10,167 nucleotides of DNA from Syntrophales bacterium (GCA_025454095.1 JALOPC010000028.1:1-10167), one strand, 5' to 3'; counted from the stretch's first letter, positions 1 through 7,218 are shown. The notes: generated from the sequence alone by a model not told the origin. Numbers and translations: made by a program.

Positions 1-1122
<1,122 letters not shown>

Positions 1123-1125
<3 letters not shown>

Positions 1126-1150
1126 GCCGCAAGGCACAAGCCTCAAGGCA
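1123..1150 (+). repeat. CAAG-N3 heptamer tandem array
   Basis: Three consecutive heptamers, CAAGGCA (1130), CAAGCCT (1137) and CAAGGCA (1144), with a degenerate fourth unit TGAGCCG at 1123 that contains the argG stop codon. It runs directly into the AAATCCCCC-type palindromic element. A similar CAAG-heptamer array precedes another copy of that element at 8400. Seen directly; the function is unknown. Confidence 0.55.
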
Positions 1151-1188
1151 ATAAAATCCCCCTCCGTCCCCCTTTTGCAAAGGGGGAT
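1138..1188 (+). repeat. AAATCCCCC-type palindromic repeat, copy 1
   Basis: Intergenic fold-back element downstream of argG. The inner stem is CCCCCTTT (1168-1175) with AAAGGGGG (1179-1186) around a 3-nt loop. It aligns with copy 2 (7131-7185) from the AAGCCTCA flank through the palindrome with about eight differences and one gap over roughly 51 nt. It may act as an mRNA 3'-end or processing hairpin between argG and argH (inference). I recall similar sequences as common in intergenic DNA of Desulfobacterota but know no formal name. Confidence 0.75.
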
Positions 1189-1227
1189 GAAGGGATGGTC
1201 CGAAGTGGGCCATGGTCTTTTACCTGG

Positions 1228-1255
1228 ACCCTATACCCGATACCCTAGACCCTTT
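1228..1255 (+). repeat. ACCC-N3 heptamer array, single C-rich arm
   Basis: Four heptamers start at 1228, 1235, 1242 and 1249 (ACCCTAT, ACCCGAT, ACCCTAG, ACCCTTT). This is the same unit, in the same orientation, as the right arm of the inverted pair after lysA (4224-4256). No matching G-rich arm is visible upstream, so it looks like a solo or decayed element. On the - strand it reads as four GGG runs with 4-nt loops. Confidence 0.7.
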
Positions 1256-1269
1256 CTTTTTGGTGGTGC

Positions 1270-2700
1270 ATGGGCGGAAAAACACGGAGAAAGCTCTGGA
1301 GCGGGCGGTTCAGCGGGGAGACGAACCGACTCGTGGAGGTCTTCACGGCGTCGCTTCCTTTCGACGCGAGACTCTTCGACCACGACATCGAGGGCAGCAT
1401 CGCGCACTGCCGGATGCTCGACAGGCAGGGCATCATCCCCCCGGCCGACGCGGCGAGGATCGTCGAGGCCCTGGGCGGGATCCGGGAGGAGATCCGATCG
1501 GGCGCATTCCGGTTCGTGCAGACCGACGAGGACATTCACATGGCCGTCGAGCGGGGTCTCATCGAGCGGATCGGGCCCGTCGGGGGAAAGGTTCACACGG
1601 GCCGGAGCCGCAACGACCAGGTCTCCACCGACATGCGGCTCTATCTCCGGGGCGAGATCGGGGACATTCTCACCCTCGTGGCCGGTCTGCAGAGGACGTT
1701 CCTCGACCTGGCCAGGCGGGAAGTGGACACGATCCTGCCGGGATACACCCACCTGCAGAAGGCACAGCCGGTGCTCCTTGCGCACTACCTGCTCGCCTTC
1801 CGGGAGATGCTCGAGCGCGATGCGCAGCGGTTCGCAGAGTGCCTGGAGCGGGTGAACGTCATGCCCCTGGGCTCGGCCGCCCTGGCGGGGACGAGCCTGC
1901 CGCTCGACCGGAAATACACGGCGAAGCTGCTTGGTTTCCGGGCGCTCACGGCCAACAGCATGGATGCCGTATCGGACCGGGATTTCGTGGCCGAGTTCAT
2001 CTTCGACGCGGGCCTTCTCATGATGCACCTGAGCCGCCTGTGCGAGGACCTCATCATCTGGTCCTCCGGTGAATTCGGGTTTGTCGAGATCGCCGACGCC
2101 TACACGACGGGCTCGAGCATCATGCCGCAGAAGAAGAACCCCGACGTGGCGGAACTCGTCCGGGGCAAGACCGGGCGGGTCTACGGCAACCTCGTGCGGG
2201 TGCTCACGATCCTGAAGGGGCTGCCCATGACCTACAACCGGGACCTGCAGGAGGACAAGGAACCCCTGTTCGACACCGTGGACACCGTGAAGGCAAGCCT
2301 CATGGTGCTGATCGGGATGGCCGGCAACCTCGGCTTCAACCGGCAGCGAATGCTGGAGGAAGCCGCGAAGGGCTTCTCGACGGCCACCGACGTGGCGGAA
2401 TACCTCGTCACGAAGGGGGTGCCCTTCCGGGAAGCCCACGGGATCGTCGGCCGGCTCGTGGCCTACTGCATCGCAAAAGAAAAAGGGCTCGAGGAGATCA
2501 GCCTGAGGGAGTTCCGGAAGTTCTACACGGGATTCGACGACGGCGTCTATGCCGTCATCCCGGTGAAGAAGGCCGTCAACGCCCGGGTCACCCTGGGAGG
2601 GACGGCCAAGAGGGAAGTGCTCCGGCAGATCCAGGAGGCGGAGAAAAAAACGGGTCCGGGGCCCAGGGCCCGGGGGACAGGGAAAAGACAGGCAAAATGA
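1270..2700 (+). CDS. argH: Argininosuccinate lyase
   Basis: ArgH splits argininosuccinate into arginine and fumarate, the last step of arginine synthesis; it is a cytoplasmic homotetramer of the fumarase/aspartase superfamily. The N-terminus KLWSGRF (8-14) is typical. HTGRSRNDQ lies at 109-117, the catalytic-base region GYTHLQ at 158-163 (His161), and the superfamily signature GSSIMPQKKNPD at 281-292 with the catalytic Ser283. The start is the only in-frame ATG ahead of the conserved N-terminus; its ribosome site is weak (GGTGG just upstream). At 476 aa it is slightly long: after the normal end (GGTAKREVLRQIQEAEKK) there is a Gly/Pro/Arg-rich tail, residues 461-476, encoded by a GGG-N4 repeat array. 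The stop overlaps the start of the lipoprotein gene (ATGA), indicating translational coupling. Confidence 0.97.
   Translation: MGGKTRRKLWSGRFSGETNRLVEVFTASLPFDARLFDHDIEGSIAHCRMLDRQGIIPPADAARIVEALGGIREEIRSGAFRFVQTDEDIHMAVERGLIERIGPVGGKVHTGRSRNDQVSTDMRLYLRGEIGDILTLVAGLQRTFLDLARREVDTILPGYTHLQKAQPVLLAHYLLAFREMLERDAQRFAECLERVNVMPLGSAALAGTSLPLDRKYTAKLLGFRALTANSMDAVSDRDFVAEFIFDAGLLMMHLSRLCEDLIIWSSGEFGFVEIADAYTTGSSIMPQKKNPDVAELVRGKTGRVYGNLVRVLTILKGLPMTYNRDLQEDKEPLFDTVDTVKASLMVLIGMAGNLGFNRQRMLEEAAKGFSTATDVAEYLVTKGVPFREAHGIVGRLVAYCIAKEKGLEEISLREFRKFYTGFDDGVYAVIPVKKAVNARVTLGGTAKREVLRQIQEAEKKTGPGPRARGTGKRQAK
2652..2682 (+). repeat. GGG-N4 heptamer array inside the 3' end of argH
   Basis: GGG triplets begin at 2652, 2659, 2666, 2673 and 2680, exactly 7 nt apart, with 4-nt spacers. 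The array encodes TGPGPRARGTG, residues 461-471 of ArgH, beyond the conserved domain. It fits a G-quadruplex pattern on the coding strand and can alternatively fold as a GC-rich hairpin (GTCC at 2654 pairing with GGAC at 2675, plus GGGCC/GGCCC). No T-tract follows, so it is not a classic terminator. Confidence 0.7.
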
Positions 2701-2867
2701 AAAGAACGCGCTTGTGGAGATGGGCTGCCGTCATTATAATGGGCCTCTTTTTGCTGTCCGGCGCCGCGTGCGGAAAGAAGGGCGATCCCGTCCCGCCGGA
2801 GCAGCCGAAAGGGAATGCGGGTTCGGAGCGGCCGGAGAAGCCGGCCGGACCGGTTCCACTCCGCTAG
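2697..2867 (+). CDS. lptM: LptM/LppL-like small lipoprotein (YifL family)
   Basis: A 56-residue predicted lipoprotein. It begins MKRTRLWRW, followed by a hydrophobic stretch (residues 10-24) and a lipidation cysteine at Cys25 within LLSGAACGKKGDP. The mature protein is only 32 residues, rich in Pro, Gly and Glu. The CGxKG motif right after the lipidated Cys is the hallmark of the YifL/LptM family, whose E. coli member binds and stabilises the LptD/LptE lipopolysaccharide translocon in the outer membrane. Context agrees: such a gene sits next to lysA-dapF in Pseudomonas (lppL) and next to dapF in E. coli. The ATG overlaps the argH stop by 4 nt (ATGA), and lysA starts 24 nt after the stop. The residue at -3 of the lipobox is Gly rather than the usual Leu/Val/Ile, which is atypical. 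The family call rests on a short motif plus neighbourhood. Confidence 0.8.
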   Translation: MKRTRLWRWAAVIIMGLFLLSGAACGKKGDPVPPEQPKGNAGSERPEKPAGPVPLR

Positions 2868-2891
2868 CACAGGCATCGACAGGGGTTCGGG

Positions 2892-4148
2892 ATGAACGAC
2901 TTCAACTATCGCGAGGACAGGCTCTGGTGCGAAGACGTGCCCGTCGAGGTGATCGCCGAGAAAGTCGGCACGCCGTTCTACCTGTACAGCCGCAAGACCC
3001 TGCTGCAGCACTTCCGGGTCTTCGACGCGGCACTCCAGGATATCCCCCACATGATCTGCTATGCGGCCAAGGCAAACTCGAACCTGGCCATCATGCGGCT
3101 CTTCGTCAAGGAGGGGGGCGGCGTCGACATCGTCTCCGGCGGGGAGCTCTACCGGGCGCTCCAGGTCGGGGCGGACCCCGGAAAGATCGTCTATTCCGGG
3201 GTGGGCAAGCGGGTCGACGAGATCGACTTCGCCCTGCGCTCGGAGATCCTCATGTTCAACGTGGAGTCCTCGGAGGAACTGGGGGTCATCAACGAGAGGG
3301 CGGGCCTCATGGGGAAGAAGGCGCGCATCTCGCTGCGCATCAATCCCGATGTGGACCCCAAGACGCATCCCCACATCTCGACGGGGCTGAAGTCCAACAA
3401 GTTCGGCATCAACATCGAAAAGTCGCTCGACGAGTACCGGAGGGCCCGGACGCTGCCCCACGTGGAAATCATCGGCGTCGACTGCCACATCGGCTCCCAG
3501 GTGACGCAGATCTCCCCCTTCATCGACGCGCTGGAGCGGCTGAAGAAACTCATCGCCCGGCTGCGGGATGACGGCATCGAGATCCGGTACCTGGATCTCG
3601 GCGGGGGCCTGGGGATCACCTACAACGAGGAGATGCCGCCCCACCCGGAGGAATACGCCCGGGCGGTCATCGACTCGGCGCGCGATCTCCAGGTGACCTT
3701 CATCTTCGAGCCCGGGCGGGTGATCGTGGGCAATGCGGGGATCCTCGTCTCGCGGGTTCTCTACACCAAGGGCAACGAGGAGAAGAACTTCGTCATCGTC
3801 GACGCGGGGATGAACGACCTGATCCGGCCGAGCATCTACGGCTCCTACCACCAGATCCAGCCCGTCGTGCTGAAAGACCGCGGGAGCTTCCTGGCCGACG
3901 TGGTTGGCCCGATCTGCGAATCGGGCGACTTCCTCGCGAAGGGGCGCATGATCCCGAAATTCGAGCGCGGCGACCTCCTGGCCGTGATGAGTGCCGGCGC
4001 CTACGGGTTCTCCATGGCCTCGAACTACAACTCCCGGCCGCGGATTGCCGAAGTCCTGGTGACGGGCAAGAAGTTCCACGTCATCCGCAGGCGCGAGGAG
4101 TACACGGACCTGGTCAAGGCGGAGAAAGTTCCGGCATATTTGAAATAA
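2892..4148 (+). CDS. lysA: Diaminopimelate decarboxylase
   Basis: LysA decarboxylates meso-diaminopimelate to L-lysine, the final step of the pathway; it is a PLP enzyme of the alanine-racemase-like fold III group, active as a dimer in the cytoplasm. The PLP lysine is Lys60 in CYAAKANSN. HIGSQ lies at 199-203, the phosphate-binding LDLGGGLG at 235-242, EPGR at 273-276, the cross-subunit active-site CESGDFL at 342-348 and YGFSMASNYN at 371-380. At 418 aa it has normal family length. The start ATG has AGGGG (2881-2885) 6 nt upstream. The order lipoprotein-lysA-dapF is a familiar arrangement. A long inverted heptamer repeat lies immediately after the stop codon. Confidence 0.98.
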   Translation: MNDFNYREDRLWCEDVPVEVIAEKVGTPFYLYSRKTLLQHFRVFDAALQDIPHMICYAAKANSNLAIMRLFVKEGGGVDIVSGGELYRALQVGADPGKIVYSGVGKRVDEIDFALRSEILMFNVESSEELGVINERAGLMGKKARISLRINPDVDPKTHPHISTGLKSNKFGINIEKSLDEYRRARTLPHVEIIGVDCHIGSQVTQISPFIDALERLKKLIARLRDDGIEIRYLDLGGGLGITYNEEMPPHPEEYARAVIDSARDLQVTFIFEPGRVIVGNAGILVSRVLYTKGNEEKNFVIVDAGMNDLIRPSIYGSYHQIQPVVLKDRGSFLADVVGPICESGDFLAKGRMIPKFERGDLLAVMSAGAYGFSMASNYNSRPRIAEVLVTGKKFHVIRRREEYTDLVKAEKVPAYLK

Positions 4149-4150
4149 AA

Positions 4151-4256
4151 GGGTATCGGGTCTTGGGAATCGGGTATCGGGGTGGAAGAAGATTTCTTCT
4201 TAAACAATCTCTAACACCTCCGGCCCCTATACCCTATACCCGAGACCCAATACCCC
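4151..4256 (+). repeat. Inverted pair of GGG-N4 heptamer arrays (fold-back)
   Basis: Left arm 4151-4182: GGG runs at 4151, 4158, 4165, 4172 and 4179, each 7 nt apart. Right arm 4224-4256: the same design on the other strand, ending in a CCCC run. The arms pair over 32 positions with 27 matches. The ~41-nt interior holds a small perfect hairpin, AAGAAGA (4186-4192) with TCTTCTT (4195-4201), and nothing else recognisable. It begins 3 nt after the lysA stop and fills the lysA-dapF gap. Either arm also meets the G3N4 quadruplex pattern on its G-rich strand. It may act as an mRNA-stabilising or terminating structure (inference). Confidence 0.8.
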
Positions 4257-4278
4257 GTATTTTGCCACGGAGTGGCCC

Positions 4279-5112
4279 ATGATTGAATTCTACAAGATCC
4301 AGGGAAGCGGGAACGACTTCATCCTCATCGACAACCGCGAGAATGCGCTGCGGGATGTGGGGAAGATCGACGACTTCGTCAAAACGGTCTGCCGGCAGCA
4401 CACCGCCGTCGGGGCAGACGGCCTCATCGTCATCGAGAGTTCCGACAAGGCCCATTTCCGCTGGCGTTTCTTCAATGCCGACGGCAGCGAGGTGGAGATG
4501 TGCGGCAACGGGGGCCGATGCGCGGCGCGCTTCGCCGTCATCAAGGGGATCGCGCCCTCGACGATGTCCTTCGAGACCCGGGCCGGGATCATCGACGCCG
4601 AGGTGACGGGCGAAACGGTCAAGCTGCGTCTGACGGACCCGAAGGACCTGCGCAAGGCGTACACGATCGACCTCGACGGCGCGGCCACCCTGGTGAACAG
4701 CGTCAACACGGGGGTTCCCCACGTGGTGGCCTTCGTCAACGACGTCGACGGCCACGACGTCTTCAACATGGGCAGGACGATCCGGTACCACGGGGAGTAC
4801 AAGCCCGCCGGGACGAACGCCAACTTTGCCCGGGTGCTCGGCCGTCACCGGATCAAGCTGCGGACCTACGAACGCGGCGTGGAGGACGAGACGCTGGCCT
4901 GCGGGACGGGGGCCGTGGCGACCGCCCTGATCGCCGCGTGGACGGGACTCGTTGACAGCCCCGTGGATGTTCTGGTAAGAAGCGGGGAAACGCTGAAAAT
5001 CCACTTCGTGAAGACGGGGGCGGGATTCGAAACCGTATACCTCGAGGGGGGCACGACGGTGGTGTACCAGGGCTTCCTCTGGGACGAGGCGTACCATCCG
5101 GTCGGACTTTAG
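4279..5112 (+). CDS. dapF: Diaminopimelate epimerase
   Basis: DapF converts LL-diaminopimelate to meso-diaminopimelate, the substrate of LysA and a peptidoglycan precursor, by a cofactor-independent two-base mechanism. The N-terminus IEFYKIQGSGNDFILID matches the family; the first catalytic cysteine is Cys75 in EMCGNGGRC and the second is Cys208 in LACGTGA. NTGVPH (143-148) and GTNANF (178-183) are substrate-binding motifs. At 277 aa it has normal length. The start ATG is preceded by GGAG (4269-4272) at 6-nt spacing. A DapL pathway makes LL-DAP, so this epimerase is required and its presence beside dapA/dapB/dapL is coherent. It is separated from lysA by a 130-nt gap and from dapA by a 229-nt gap, both filled largely by inverted tandem-repeat elements. 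Confidence 0.98.
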   Translation: MIEFYKIQGSGNDFILIDNRENALRDVGKIDDFVKTVCRQHTAVGADGLIVIESSDKAHFRWRFFNADGSEVEMCGNGGRCAARFAVIKGIAPSTMSFETRAGIIDAEVTGETVKLRLTDPKDLRKAYTIDLDGAATLVNSVNTGVPHVVAFVNDVDGHDVFNMGRTIRYHGEYKPAGTNANFARVLGRHRIKLRTYERGVEDETLACGTGAVATALIAAWTGLVDSPVDVLVRSGETLKIHFVKTGAGFETVYLEGGTTVVYQGFLWDEAYHPVGL

Positions 5113-5165
5113 CGGTCGCGCGGCCAGAAGCCTGCGAGATCCGGACAACGGAGGATATGCGGCGC

Positions 5166-5250
5166 GAAGTTAAGAAGTTAGGAAGTTATGAAGTTAGGAG
5201 AAGAGAAAATTCCCATTCTTAGCTTCCTAACTTCCCAGCTTCCTAACTTC
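5166..5250 (+). repeat. Inverted pair of GAAGTTAN octamer arrays (4 + 4 units)
   Basis: The left arm is four consecutive octamers of GAAGTTA plus one variable base, starting at 5166, 5174, 5182 and 5190. The right arm is four octamers in the opposite orientation (ending CTTC), at 5219, 5227, 5235 and 5243. The arms pair at 26 of 32 positions around a 21-nt AT-rich interior (5198-5218). It occupies the first half of the dapF-dapA gap. The architecture matches the heptamer element after lysA, but the unit sequence is unrelated. It could form a large hairpin 3' of the dapF message (inference). I do not know a named family for it. Confidence 0.85.
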
Positions 5251-5267
5251 ACACACGCATGCGGTGT
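5251..5267. promoter_or_regulatory. Near-perfect dyad at the dapA promoter (possible operator)
   Basis: CGCATGCG (5256-5263) is a perfect 8-bp palindrome flanked by ACAC on the left and GTGT on the right, with one extra A at 5255. It begins directly after the octamer repeat and overlaps the first base of the candidate dapA -35 box. A dyad in that position could bind a repressor, but no regulator is identified. Confidence 0.25.
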
Positions 5268-5295
5268 TGATTAACAAAGGGCGGTGGGGTATAAG
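5267..5295 (+). promoter_or_regulatory. Candidate sigma-70-type promoter for dapA
   Basis: TTGATT (5267-5272) and TATAAG (5290-5295) are separated by exactly 17 nt, matching 4/6 and 5/6 of the vegetative consensus. They lie about 47 nt before the dapA start. Spacing and match are good, but short boxes arise by chance, and GC-rich genomes make the TATAAG hexamer only somewhat informative. Confidence 0.4.
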
Positions 5296-5341
5296 CCGCT
5301 GCAAGACCACGGTTAGTCAGATACGAGGAGGGAAGTGAAGT

Positions 5342-6226
5342 ATGGGAGCTATGTTCAAAGGCGCAATCGTCGCCATCGCGACACCCTTCAAGAAGGGAAA
5401 GGTGGATGAGGAGGCCCTGAGGGGACTGATCGAGTTCCAGATAAAAAATGGGACCGACGGCATCGTCCCCTGCGGCACGACGGGCGAGTCCCCGGTGCTG
5501 TCCCACAAGGAGCACGACCGGGTCATCGAAATCACCGTGAATGCCGTCAAGAAGCGGGTACCGGTCATCGCCGGCACGGGCTCCAACAGCACCGATGAGT
5601 GCATCCGGCTCACCCGGCATGCCTACGAGGTCGGGGCCGACGGGGCGCTGATTGTCGCCCCCTATTACAACCGGCCGACCCAGGAAGGGCTCTACCAGCA
5701 CTACAAGCTCGTAGCCGAGACGGTGCCCATCCCCATCATCGTCTATAACATTCCGAGCCGGACGGGAGTGAACATCACCCCGGACACGATGGCGAAGCTC
5801 TCGAAGATCAAGAACATCGTCGGCGTGAAGGAAGCCGCCGGCTCTCTTCAGCAGATGCAGGAGATGATCACGGCCTGCGGTCCGAACTTCTCCGTTCTCT
5901 CGGGCGATGACTTCTTCACGTTCCCCCTGATGTGCATCGGCGGCCACGGGATTATCTCCGTCGCCTCCAACGTGGCCCCCGCCGCCGTGGCGGAACTGGT
6001 CGACACCATCGCGGCCGGCAAGTTCAAGAAGGCAAAAGAGCTTCACTACAAGCTCACGCCGCTGGTCAACTCCCTCTTTGTGGAAACCAACCCGGCGCCT
6101 GTCAAGGCGGCGCTCTCCATGATGGGCATGATCCAGTACGAGATCCGGCTTCCCCTCGTGAAGTTGAGCGATGCCAACTACGAGAAGCTCAAGCAGGCCA
6201 TGAAAGCGTTCGGGCTCATCAAGTAG
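5342..6226 (+). CDS. dapA: 4-hydroxy-tetrahydrodipicolinate synthase
   Basis: DapA condenses pyruvate with aspartate semialdehyde, the committed step of the diaminopimelate/lysine branch; it is a cytoplasmic TIM-barrel class I aldolase, usually tetrameric. The Schiff-base lysine is Lys163 in VGVKEAAG, Tyr135 lies in VYNIPSRTG with Arg140, Thr46/Thr47 in CGTTGES, and Tyr109 in APYYNRP; these sit two residues after the E. coli positions (161, 133, 138, 44/45, 107). At 294 aa it has normal length. The ATG at 5342 is chosen because GAGGAGGG (5325-5332) is well spaced; the ATG at 5351 aligns better with the E. coli N-terminus (MF-G-IVAI) but has poor ribosome-site spacing. A terminator follows the stop. 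No lysine riboswitch was recognised upstream. Confidence 0.98.
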   Translation: MGAMFKGAIVAIATPFKKGKVDEEALRGLIEFQIKNGTDGIVPCGTTGESPVLSHKEHDRVIEITVNAVKKRVPVIAGTGSNSTDECIRLTRHAYEVGADGALIVAPYYNRPTQEGLYQHYKLVAETVPIPIIVYNIPSRTGVNITPDTMAKLSKIKNIVGVKEAAGSLQQMQEMITACGPNFSVLSGDDFFTFPLMCIGGHGIISVASNVAPAAVAELVDTIAAGKFKKAKELHYKLTPLVNSLFVETNPAPVKAALSMMGMIQYEIRLPLVKLSDANYEKLKQAMKAFGLIK

Positions 6227-6246
6227 TGCGCGGTTCGGTGTGATCG

Positions 6247-6278
6247 TGGAGCCCGTCTGAAAAGCGGGCTCCATTTTT
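6247..6278 (+). terminator. Rho-independent terminator between dapA and dapB
   Basis: TGGAGCCCG (6247-6255) pairs perfectly with CGGGCTCCA (6265-6273) around a 9-nt loop and is followed immediately by five T (6274-6278). This is a textbook intrinsic terminator 21 nt after the dapA stop. It implies that dapB is read from its own promoter or by partial read-through. Confidence 0.85.
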
Positions 6279-6286
6279 ATACGCTC

Positions 6287-6307
6287 AACGGTTCGCGGTG
6301 AACGGAA
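6287..6307 (+). repeat. Degenerate CGG-phased heptamer array
   Basis: CGG recurs at 6289, 6296 and 6303, i.e. at 7-nt steps, within units AACGGTT, CGCGGTG and AACGGAA. A weak dyad (GGTTC at 6290 versus GAAC at 6300) is present. It is short and may be chance; it is listed because every other gap in the window carries a period-7/8 array. Confidence 0.25.
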
Positions 6308-6325
6308 AAGGAAGGGAGGGGCGAC

Positions 6326-7132
6326 ATGGTTAAGGCAATCGTCATGGGAGCCGGCGGGAAGATGGGCGGCAGGATCGCGTCCATCGTCAACATGACGGAC
6401 GGCATCGAGATCGCGGCCGCCGTCGAGAAGGCGGGACACCCCCTCATCGGGCAGGACGTGGGGGAGATCCTCGGGTTGGGAAAGAAAGGCGTCCCGATCG
6501 TGCCGGGCCTCGAGGCGGCCATCGGCAAGGGCGACGTCGTCATCGATTTCACCCACCACGATGCCTCCGTGGAGCACCTGCGGATTGCCGCCGAGAACAA
6601 GAAGGCCATCGTCATCGGGACGACGGGGTTCACGGCCGAGCAGATGGCGACGGTCCGGGAGATCGCCCCGAAGACCCGCTGCGTGCTGGCCCCCAACATG
6701 AGCGTCGGCGTCAACGTGATGTTCAAGGTGCTCGAGTATGTCACCGGCATCGTCGGCGAGGATTTCGACATCGAGATCATCGAGGCCCACCACAATCTCA
6801 AGAAGGACGCCCCCAGCGGCACGGCCATGAAAATGGCCCAGATCATCGCGGCGGCCCTCAATCGCGACCTCGACAAGGAGGCCGTCTACGAGCGCAAGGG
6901 CATGATCGGGGCGCGCACGAAGACCGAGATCGGCATCCAGACGATCCGCGCCGGCGACATCGTCGGCGAGCACTGGATCGTCTACGGGGGACTCGGCGAG
7001 CGGCTCGAGTTCATCCACCGGGCCCACAGCCGCGACAACTTCGCCAAGGGCGCCGTCCGGGCCGCGAAGTGGATCGTGGGCCAGTCCAACGGGTTTTACG
7101 ACATGCAGGACGTCCTGGGATTGAAGAAGTAA
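6326..7132 (+). CDS. dapB: 4-hydroxy-tetrahydrodipicolinate reductase
   Basis: DapB reduces the DapA product with NAD(P)H to tetrahydrodipicolinate, which DapL then aminates. The Rossmann-fold nucleotide loop GAGGKMG is at residues 8-14, the GTTGF segment at 98-102, and the diagnostic active-site signature EAHHNLKKDAPSGTA at 153-167, including His155/His156 and Lys159. The C-terminal part GERLEFIHRAHSRDNFAKGA is also typical. At 268 aa it has normal length. The ATG at 6326 has a strong GGGAGGG (6314-6320) at 5-nt spacing. It follows an intrinsic terminator, so its transcription may be uncoupled from dapA. The stop codon TAA is itself the first part of a palindromic repeat copy. Confidence 0.98.
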   Translation: MVKAIVMGAGGKMGGRIASIVNMTDGIEIAAAVEKAGHPLIGQDVGEILGLGKKGVPIVPGLEAAIGKGDVVIDFTHHDASVEHLRIAAENKKAIVIGTTGFTAEQMATVREIAPKTRCVLAPNMSVGVNVMFKVLEYVTGIVGEDFDIEIIEAHHNLKKDAPSGTAMKMAQIIAAALNRDLDKEAVYERKGMIGARTKTEIGIQTIRAGDIVGEHWIVYGGLGERLEFIHRAHSRDNFAKGAVRAAKWIVGQSNGFYDMQDVLGLKK

Positions 7133-7185
7133 GCCTCACGGCAGGAAAAATCCCCCTGCCTCCCCCTTTGTAAAAGGGGGATTTT
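7131..7185 (+). repeat. AAATCCCCC-type palindromic repeat, copy 2
   Basis: It begins within the dapB stop codon. AAAATCCCCC (7147-7156) pairs perfectly over 10 bp with GGGGGATTTT (7176-7185); alternatively the inner CCCCCTTT (7162-7169) pairs with AAAGGGGG (7173-7180). The two pairings are mutually exclusive. It ends immediately before the ATG at 7186 and about 20 nt before the ribosome site of the aminotransferase gene, so folding could affect read-through between dapB and dapL. Confidence 0.8.
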
Positions 7186-7206
7186 ATGGAGACAACACCG
7201 ATTCGG

Positions 7207-7214
7207 AAGGAGAG
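7207..7214 (+). promoter_or_regulatory. Ribosome binding site deciding the dapL start
   Basis: AAGGAGAG lies 4 nt before the GTG at 7219 (its GGAG core 6 nt before). The in-frame ATG at 7186 has no comparable site, only the G-run of the palindromic repeat, so the GTG is preferred. Confidence 0.65.
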
Positions 7215-7218
7215 AACC

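Noticed and set aside
1231..2439. - strand open frame (402 codons) opposite argH
   Set aside because: Antisense shadow of argH; His/Asp/Gly/Val-rich and motif-free.
2547..4079. Long - strand open frame (510 codons) opposite lysA and the argH end
   Set aside because: It mirrors codon positions of the clear lysA and argH genes; Asp/His/Val/Arg-rich composition with no motifs is typical of antisense shadows in GC-rich DNA.
5113..5341. Lysine riboswitch (L-box) upstream of dapA
   Set aside because: Half of the gap is the octamer repeat and the rest is about 90 nt; no room for or trace of the multi-helix lysine aptamer.
5249..7027. Long - strand open frame (592 codons) opposite dapA and dapB
   Set aside because: It is the antisense shadow of two well-supported enzymes and spans the dapA terminator and repeats; no domain was recognisable.
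7186..7188. ATG start for the aminotransferase
   Set aside because: It lies directly on the end of the palindromic repeat without a ribosome site; GTG 7219 has AAGGAGAG and begins at the conserved domain.
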